This document shows, piece by piece, positions 16,104-19,621 of a stretch of 19,621 bases of DNA (its first letter is position 1; each line of letters begins with the position of its first letter). The position numbers were made by a program, and so were the translations under genes. The DNA lies in assembly GCA_045122895.1 (NCBI GenBank), contig JBGVIE010000024.1, positions 1-19,621 on the forward strand. Direction: 5' to 3'. Origin of the DNA: RGIG1934 sp045122895 (GTDB lineage Bacteria; Bacillota; Clostridia; Lachnospirales; Lachnospiraceae). The notes below the pieces were generated by a model, which worked only from the letters and a program-made list of their open reading frames with translations, ran no database searches and was not told the DNA's origin.

Positions 16104-17522
16104 ATGGGAAAAAAGAAAAGTAAACAAAACCCGGTAATAATGAAAATAACATATATTTTTACAGCTATTTTTCTGCTTATGGCAGGTTATTTTGCATATT
16201 TTGAGATATTTGTGGGAGAGCGGATTATCAATAACACTTACAACAAAAGGCAAAGTGCATTCGAGAAAATAGTTGTTCGTGGAGATATTGTAAGTGCCGA
16301 TGGAAAAGTACTGGCAACCACGGTTACAGACGACTCCGGCGAAGAGACAAGGTATTATCCATTTGATAATCTTTTCAGCCACACAATCGGCATTACTCAT
16401 CATGGAAAAACTGGGATAGAGCTTAATTATGATTACAATTTACTCGGTGCAGATGTTAATATTTTTGAAAAAATCACAAATGAATTTGCCGACAGAAAAA
16501 CTCAGGGCAATATTGTAAAGACAACACTTGACACAAAGATACAAAAAGTAGCATATGATTCGTTGGGGCAGAATAATGGAGCTGTCATCGTCCTTGATCC
16601 TGAAAACGGCGATATAATATCTCTTGTTTCAAAACCGGATTTTAATCCTAATACGCTTCTTAAAGAATGGGATGATATAGTAGAGCAGGAAGACAACTCC
16701 TGCCTTGTAAATAGAGCAACAAACGGTCTTTATACACCCGGCTCAACCTTCAAGATAATAACTCTTCTTGAATATATTCGCGAAAAACGAGATTACACGA
16801 AGTATGCATACACTTGTAACGGTTTTTATGAAGAAGATGGAATCAGGGTCAATTGTTATAACGGGCACGCACATGGATATGTAGATGCCTTTGGCTCTTT
16901 TGCTTACTCCTGCAACAGCTCATTTATCAATATGGGGCTTGAACTAAATATAAGTTCTTTAAAAAACACGGCAGAGGAACTATTATTTAACAAAAAGCTT
17001 CCACTTGATATGGATTATAAAGAGAGCAGTTACACTCTTGATAAAACCTCGTCAAAATTCGATGTTATGCAGACGGTAATAGGACAGGGAAAGACTCTTG
17101 TATCCCCTATGCATATGGCACTTATTGCTTCTGCAATTGCAAACGATGGAATACTTGTAAGACCGCGAATAGTTACAAAAATCACAAATCATAATGATTT
17201 TGCAGTCAAGAAATTTGGTGTAAAAAAATATGGTGAACTAATATCAAAAGAGGAAGCACAACTTTTAAAAACAGCTATGAGTGAAACTGTCAGATATGGT
17301 ACAGGAACAAGACTTAAAAGTGATTTGTATAATGCATATGGAAAAACAGGTACCGCCGAAATTGATTCTTCCAACCTTGCACACTCATGGTTTGTAGGGT
17401 TTGCAGAGAATAAGGATGGCAAAAAAATTGCAGTATGCGTACTTTTAGAAAGTATGCCACCCGGAAGCACACCTGCCGTGCCGGTATGTCGAAATATATT
17501 TGACGCCTATTTTTCTGAATAA
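16104..17522 (+). CDS. class B penicillin-binding protein (PbpA/FtsI type)
   Basis: Membrane-anchored transpeptidase that cross-links peptidoglycan; likely partner of the upstream SEDS protein. 472 residues: basic N-terminus, one membrane helix at about 13-35, then a short pedestal including RGDIVSADG-VLA at 59-71. Transpeptidase motifs: S214-T-F-K217 (active-site Ser214), S269-C-N271, and K414-T-G-T417. The protein is short for this class and has a reduced dimerisation/pedestal region, like mycobacterial PbpA (about 490 residues). No PASTA domains. AAGGAG just before the start is 6 bases from the ATG, inside an operon with the SEDS gene. No terminator is visible behind it, but the next gene has its own promoter. 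Confidence 0.93.
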   Translation: MGKKKSKQNPVIMKITYIFTAIFLLMAGYFAYFEIFVGERIINNTYNKRQSAFEKIVVRGDIVSADGKVLATTVTDDSGEETRYYPFDNLFSHTIGITHHGKTGIELNYDYNLLGADVNIFEKITNEFADRKTQGNIVKTTLDTKIQKVAYDSLGQNNGAVIVLDPENGDIISLVSKPDFNPNTLLKEWDDIVEQEDNSCLVNRATNGLYTPGSTFKIITLLEYIREKRDYTKYAYTCNGFYEEDGIRVNCYNGHAHGYVDAFGSFAYSCNSSFINMGLELNISSLKNTAEELLFNKKLPLDMDYKESSYTLDKTSSKFDVMQTVIGQGKTLVSPMHMALIASAIANDGILVRPRIVTKITNHNDFAVKKFGVKKYGELISKEEAQLLKTAMSETVRYGTGTRLKSDLYNAYGKTGTAEIDSSNLAHSWFVGFAENKDGKKIAVCVLLESMPPGSTPAVPVCRNIFDAYFSE

Positions 17523-17524
17523 AC

Positions 17525-17553
17525 TTGCAGATTATTGTTATATGATGTATACT
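17525..17553 (+). promoter_or_regulatory. promoter of the Nudix gene
   Basis: TTGCAG (17525-17530), 17-base spacer, TATACT (17548-17553), 42 bases before the ATG at 17596. Confidence 0.65.
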
Positions 17554-17581
17554 TTAATCATTCTTTGACACACCATAGAAC

Positions 17582-17587
17582 AGGAGG
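17582..17587 (+). promoter_or_regulatory. ribosome binding site that fixes the Nudix start
   Basis: AGGAGG, eight bases before ATG 17596 and only two before the in-frame TTG at 17590, which is therefore not the start. Confidence 0.85.
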
Positions 17588-17595
17588 AATTGCAT

Positions 17596-18048
17596 ATGAT
17601 AGAAGCAACGAGCTGTGGCGGTGTGGTTATATTTCGTGGCAAGATTCTACTATTATACAAGAATTATAAGAACAAATATGAGGGATGGGTATTGCCAAAG
17701 GGAACAGTTGAAGAGGGCGAAGAATATAAAGAGACTGCTCTTAGAGAAGTTCGCGAAGAAACAGGAGTTAGTGCATCAATAATCAAGTATGTCGGAAAGA
17801 GCAGGTACTCATTTTTAACACCACAGGATGTTGTTGAGAAGCAGGTTCACTGGTACCTTATGATGTCTGATAGCTATTACAGCAAACCACAGCGCGAAGA
17901 ATATTTTTTAGATTCTGGATATTACAAGTTTTATGAGGCTTATCACCTTCTTAAATTTGCTAACGAGAAACAGATTCTCGAGAAAGCGTACAATGAATAT
18001 TTAGACCTTAAGAAGAGTAATTTGTGGGGTAATAAGAAATATTTCTAA
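17596..18048 (+). CDS. Nudix hydrolase
   Basis: 150-residue cytoplasmic pyrophosphohydrolase acting on a nucleoside diphosphate linked to some group X; the substrate cannot be read from sequence. A complete Nudix box spans G36 to V58: G36, E42, R50-E51, E54-E55, G57, all metal- or fold-critical positions present. The strand before it (GWVLPKG at 30-36) resembles the MutT/Ap4A hydrolase group of small Firmicute Nudix proteins. Start chosen at ATG 17596 from the strong AGGAGG. It has its own promoter and is closed by a terminator, and is the gene before queH, without an obvious functional link. Confidence 0.9.
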   Translation: MIEATSCGGVVIFRGKILLLYKNYKNKYEGWVLPKGTVEEGEEYKETALREVREETGVSASIIKYVGKSRYSFLTPQDVVEKQVHWYLMMSDSYYSKPQREEYFLDSGYYKFYEAYHLLKFANEKQILEKAYNEYLDLKKSNLWGNKKYF

Positions 18049-18066
18049 TAACTAAAGATAACCTGG

Positions 18067-18091
18067 CCGATGCTTTTGCATCGGTTTTTTT
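18067..18091 (+). terminator. terminator between Nudix gene and queH
   Basis: CCGATGC (18067-18073), TTTT loop, GCATCGG (18078-18084), then seven T. The queH ribosome site starts four bases later, so this hairpin may act as a leaky terminator or attenuator for queH. Confidence 0.88.
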
Positions 18092-18105
18092 CTGAAAGGA
18101 GATTT

Positions 18106-18735
18106 ATGCAGAATAAGATTAATTATCAATTGATTTTAGATAATACAATTAAAGAAATAACAGAAAAAAACGAATTACCCAGTCTGTTAATACATAGCTG
18201 TTGTGCACCTTGCAGCAGTTATGTGCTAGAGTATTTGTCAGAGTATTTCAGTATTACCGTTTTATACTATAATCCAAATATTTTTCCTGCTGAGGAATAT
18301 GCTTACAGAATTGAGGAACAGCAAAAACTTATCAACCTGCTGCCTGCGAAGAACAAAATAAGCTTTGTGGCAACAGACTATACTCCTAATGATTTCTATA
18401 GCATTATAAAAGGACACGAAAACGACAAAGAGGGTGGCGAGCGCTGTTATATATGTTATGAGCTAAGACTTAAACATGCTGCAAAATATGCATTCGAAAA
18501 CAATTTTGATTATTTTACAACAACACTTTCCATTAGTCCTATGAAAAATGCCAGATGGCTAAATGAGATAGGAATTAGACAAGGAGAGGAATATGGTGTA
18601 AAATATTTAGTATCTGATTTCAAAAAACGTAATGGGTACAAACGCTCAACGGAATTGTCTAAAAAATACGAACTGTACAGACAGGATTATTGTGGATGTG
18701 TTTATTCAAAGGAAGAGAGACAAAATAATAAATAA
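18106..18735 (+). CDS. queH: epoxyqueuosine reductase QueH
   Basis: Catalyses the last step of queuosine synthesis, reducing epoxyqueuosine in the tRNA wobble position; QueH is the non-homologous replacement of cobalamin-dependent QueG. 209 residues. Cys motifs: H30-S-C32-C33-A-P-C36 at the N-terminus, C114-Y-I-C117, and C196-G-C198 near the C-terminus. In characterised QueH the first pair and the CxxC hold a [4Fe-4S] cluster. YYNPNIFP-EEY--R, TTTLSISPMKN and FKKRNGYKRS also fit the family (former DUF208). Start: ATG 18106 after AAAGGAG (18095-18101); an upstream TTG frame at 18070 would begin inside the terminator hairpin. No other queuosine genes are in the window. Confidence 0.93.
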   Translation: MQNKINYQLILDNTIKEITEKNELPSLLIHSCCAPCSSYVLEYLSEYFSITVLYYNPNIFPAEEYAYRIEEQQKLINLLPAKNKISFVATDYTPNDFYSIIKGHENDKEGGERCYICYELRLKHAAKYAFENNFDYFTTTLSISPMKNARWLNEIGIRQGEEYGVKYLVSDFKKRNGYKRSTELSKKYELYRQDYCGCVYSKEERQNNK

Positions 18736-18752
18736 AAATATGGGTCTTCTTA

Positions 18753-18786
18753 TTGACATCGGTTATCATATATGATAACTTATAAT
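18753..18786 (+). promoter_or_regulatory. promoter region of the toxin-antitoxin operon
   Basis: TTGACA at 18753-18758 is a perfect -35. At 17 bases downstream is the poor hexamer TAACTT (18776-18781); a perfect TATAAT lies at 18781-18786 but 22 bases away. Whichever is used, transcription would start within about 10 bases of the toxin GTG, giving a very short leader. Confidence 0.55.
18762..18779. promoter_or_regulatory. palindromic operator of the toxin-antitoxin operon
   Basis: Perfect 18-bp palindrome GTTATCATATATGATAAC lying between the -35 and -10 elements. It is a natural binding site for the dimeric HTH antitoxin encoded downstream, as in autorepressed HigBA and RelBE operons. Confidence 0.75.
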
Positions 18787-18795
18787 TAAGAAGAG

Positions 18796-19167
18796 GTGAG
18801 TACTATATTTGATATAGTTTTTTATAAGATGGAAAACGGAAAAATTCCAGTTAAAGATTTTTTATATTCACTCGAACCCAAACTAAGAGCAAAAGCATTT
18901 AGAGACATAGAGTTATTAAGAAATCTTGGAAATCAGTTAAGGGAACCATATATCAAACCTATTAAAGGTAATAATAACAAAGGACTCTATGAACTAAGAA
19001 TACAGTTCTCAAATGATATAGCAAGAATATTCTATTTTACATATTGTAACAATAAGTATATATTACTACATGGATTCATAAAAAAAAGCATGAAAACTCC
19101 ATCAAAGGAAATCGAAAGAGCAAGAAAATATATGCAAGATTATATAGGGAGGAATGATTATGAGTAA
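18796..19167 (+). CDS. RelE/ParE-superfamily toxin, HigB/Gp49-like
   Basis: 123-residue putative ribosome-dependent mRNA interferase of the phage-derived Gp49/HigB type. Seen: FY----G--PV-DFL at about 9-24, K--A---I-LL-N-G near 33-46, L-EPYIKPI near 48-56, the GLYELRI core at about 63-69, ARIFYF at 76-81, and a C-terminal LLHGFIKKS--TP at about 90-101 followed by a basic helix. All are typical of this superfamily, including the Arg and Lys residues thought to contact mRNA. Start is GTG at 18796 with no good Shine-Dalgarno; AGGTGAG overlaps the start itself. The next in-frame ATG (18829) would remove the first beta strand. The stop overlaps the antitoxin start by eight bases. Toxin-first order is that of HigBA. 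Confidence 0.85.
   Translation: MSTIFDIVFYKMENGKIPVKDFLYSLEPKLRAKAFRDIELLRNLGNQLREPYIKPIKGNNNKGLYELRIQFSNDIARIFYFTYCNNKYILLHGFIKKSMKTPSKEIERARKYMQDYIGRNDYE
19147..19152 (+). promoter_or_regulatory. strong ribosome site of the antitoxin inside the toxin gene
   Basis: GGGAGG, seven bases before ATG 19160 and only one before the in-frame ATG at 19154. It fixes the antitoxin start and is much stronger than the toxin's own site, favouring excess antitoxin. Confidence 0.8.
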
Positions 19168-19444
19168 TGTAAGCATTTCTTTTGACGAAATAAAAAATGA
19201 TTTGTTAAAAGACAATGAATTCAAGGCAGAATATGAGAAATTAAAACCTAGATATGAAGCAATTGAACAGATTATAAAGGCAAGGAAAGAACAGAATATA
19301 ACACAGGCCGAACTGGCAAAGAGGGTTGGTACACAAAAAAGTAACATTTCCAGATTGGAAAGTGGAAATTATAATCCAAGTTTAGATTTTCTTGTAAAGG
19401 TATCAGAGGCACTTGGAAAGAGTTTAAGTGTGCAATTGATGTAA
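19160..19444 (+). CDS. Xre-family HTH antitoxin, HigA-like
   Basis: 94-residue cytoplasmic DNA-binding protein that should neutralise the adjacent toxin and repress the operon. Residues 1-35 are an acidic helical segment that may contact the toxin. Residues about 36-92 form an Xre/Cro helix-turn-helix: ITQAELAKRVG (47-57) and TQKSNISRLESG (58-69, recognition helix), then NPSLDFLVKVSEALG. The ATG at 19160 lies within the last codons of the toxin gene, eight bases of overlap, so translation is coupled. The palindrome at 18762-18779 is the likely target. Confidence 0.88.
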   Translation: MSNVSISFDEIKNDLLKDNEFKAEYEKLKPRYEAIEQIIKARKEQNITQAELAKRVGTQKSNISRLESGNYNPSLDFLVKVSEALGKSLSVQLM

Positions 19445-19485
19445 TTAAAGCAAAATAGTAACCAAACGTAAAGCATTTGGGAGTT

Positions 19486-19505
19486 TGTCAAGTAAAGTGT
19501 GTAAA
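19486..19505. repeat. possible terminal sequence of an insertion sequence
   Basis: TGTCAAGTAAAGTGTGTAAA reads like a terminal inverted repeat of a bacterial IS (begins TG, contains GTGTAAA). The partner end is outside the window, so this rests on appearance only. It would separate host DNA ending after the antitoxin gene from the element to its right. Confidence 0.35.
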
Positions 19506-19522
19506 TTTTCATTATTTTTTTT

Positions 19523-19542
19523 GGCGGTCATTTCTGACCGCC
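19523..19542 (+). terminator. hairpin after the antitoxin gene
   Basis: GGCGGTCA, TTTC loop, TGACCGCC: perfect 8-bp GC-rich stem. On the plus strand it is followed only by ATTTTG and preceded by eight T; on the minus strand by eight A. It is thus a weak terminator for either side, possibly a structural part of the IS end. Confidence 0.5.
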
Positions 19543-19562
19543 ATTTTGCATCTGATAATCTG

Positions 19563-19621
19563 CTAATCAAATGGCAGTTCCTCTCCGTTGCGGTAAGCTT
19601 CATATAGAAGCAGCATATCAT
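19563..19621 (-). CDS. C-terminal fragment of a possible transposase
   Basis: A leftward frame enters from the right edge and ends at TAG (19565-19563). The visible end reads D-M-L-L-L-Y-E-A-Y-R-N-G-E-E-L-P-F-D. It is too short to assign to a family. Its position 60-80 bases inside a possible IS end suggests a transposase or IS helper protein. Other minus frames are also open for a short way, so the coding call itself is uncertain. Confidence 0.35.
   Translation of the reverse strand, partial: DMLLLYEAYRNGEELPFD

Noticed and set aside
17565..17570. TTGACA as -35 of the Nudix gene
   Set aside because: The matching -10 would fall on the ribosome site and start codon; TTGCAG/TATACT upstream is properly spaced.
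18070..18105. Upstream TTG start for queH
   Set aside because: The codons lie inside a terminator hairpin, and a good AAAGGAG serves the ATG at 18106.

Overview
The window is AT-rich, Gram-positive-type DNA. Its gene set is typical of an anaerobic gut or rumen Firmicute of the Lachnospiraceae (Clostridia): a Re-type citrate synthase-like protein, IDH1-type NADP isocitrate dehydrogenase, glycogen phosphorylase, a BspA-type leucine-rich-repeat surface protein, QueH, and strong GGAGG ribosome sites. This family assignment is inferred from protein character only; there is no rRNA gene to confirm it. Genes are tightly packed and no gene-free stretch exceeds about 160 bases. I see no tRNA, rRNA or CRISPR array.

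Layout. 1-2147: 3' part of a P-type cation ATPase, cut by the window edge; its first ~240 bases are clearly GC-richer than the rest. 2219-2839: a small protein that looks like the stub of a hybrid histidine kinase (histidine-less dimerisation domain plus intact receiver). 2906-4644: icd and a translationally coupled DUF1653 gene, with a good promoter in front and a strong hairpin terminator behind. 4765-6090: a secreted leucine-rich-repeat protein whose signal peptide is interrupted by an in-frame TAA. 6135-7079 (minus): carbamate kinase, facing the repeat gene across a shared bidirectional terminator. 7238-8632: a citrate synthase (Re)/isopropylmalate synthase-family enzyme, divergent from carbamate kinase, with back-to-back promoters. 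8734-10998: glycogen phosphorylase, with a 9-bp inverted repeat over its -10 box. 11062-17522: ruvB, zapA, a long U32 protein, a SEDS glycosyltransferase (FtsW/RodA) and a class B penicillin-binding protein, i.e. DNA repair, division and wall genes in a row. 17596-18735: a Nudix hydrolase and queH (queuosine synthesis). 18796-19444: a HigB/HigA-type toxin-antitoxin pair behind a perfect 18-bp palindrome. 19486-19621: probably the end of an insertion sequence with a leftward reading frame running off the window.

How the parts fit. Icd and the Re-citrate-synthase-like enzyme would be two of the three steps from acetyl-CoA and oxaloacetate to 2-oxoglutarate, the glutamate-forming half of the TCA cycle in many anaerobes; aconitase is not here. 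ZapA, the SEDS protein and the class B PBP suggest a wall-synthesis/division module, with a U32 RNA-modification-type protein inserted in it. Several terminators (after glgP, zapA and nudix) end only 15-17 bases before the next start codon, leaving no room for a promoter, so the downstream genes probably depend on read-through.

No wholly new system is evident. The most distinctive observations are the histidine-less kinase stub, the stop codon in the repeat protein's signal peptide, the operator-like dyads at glgP and the toxin gene, and the GC step inside the ATPase gene.
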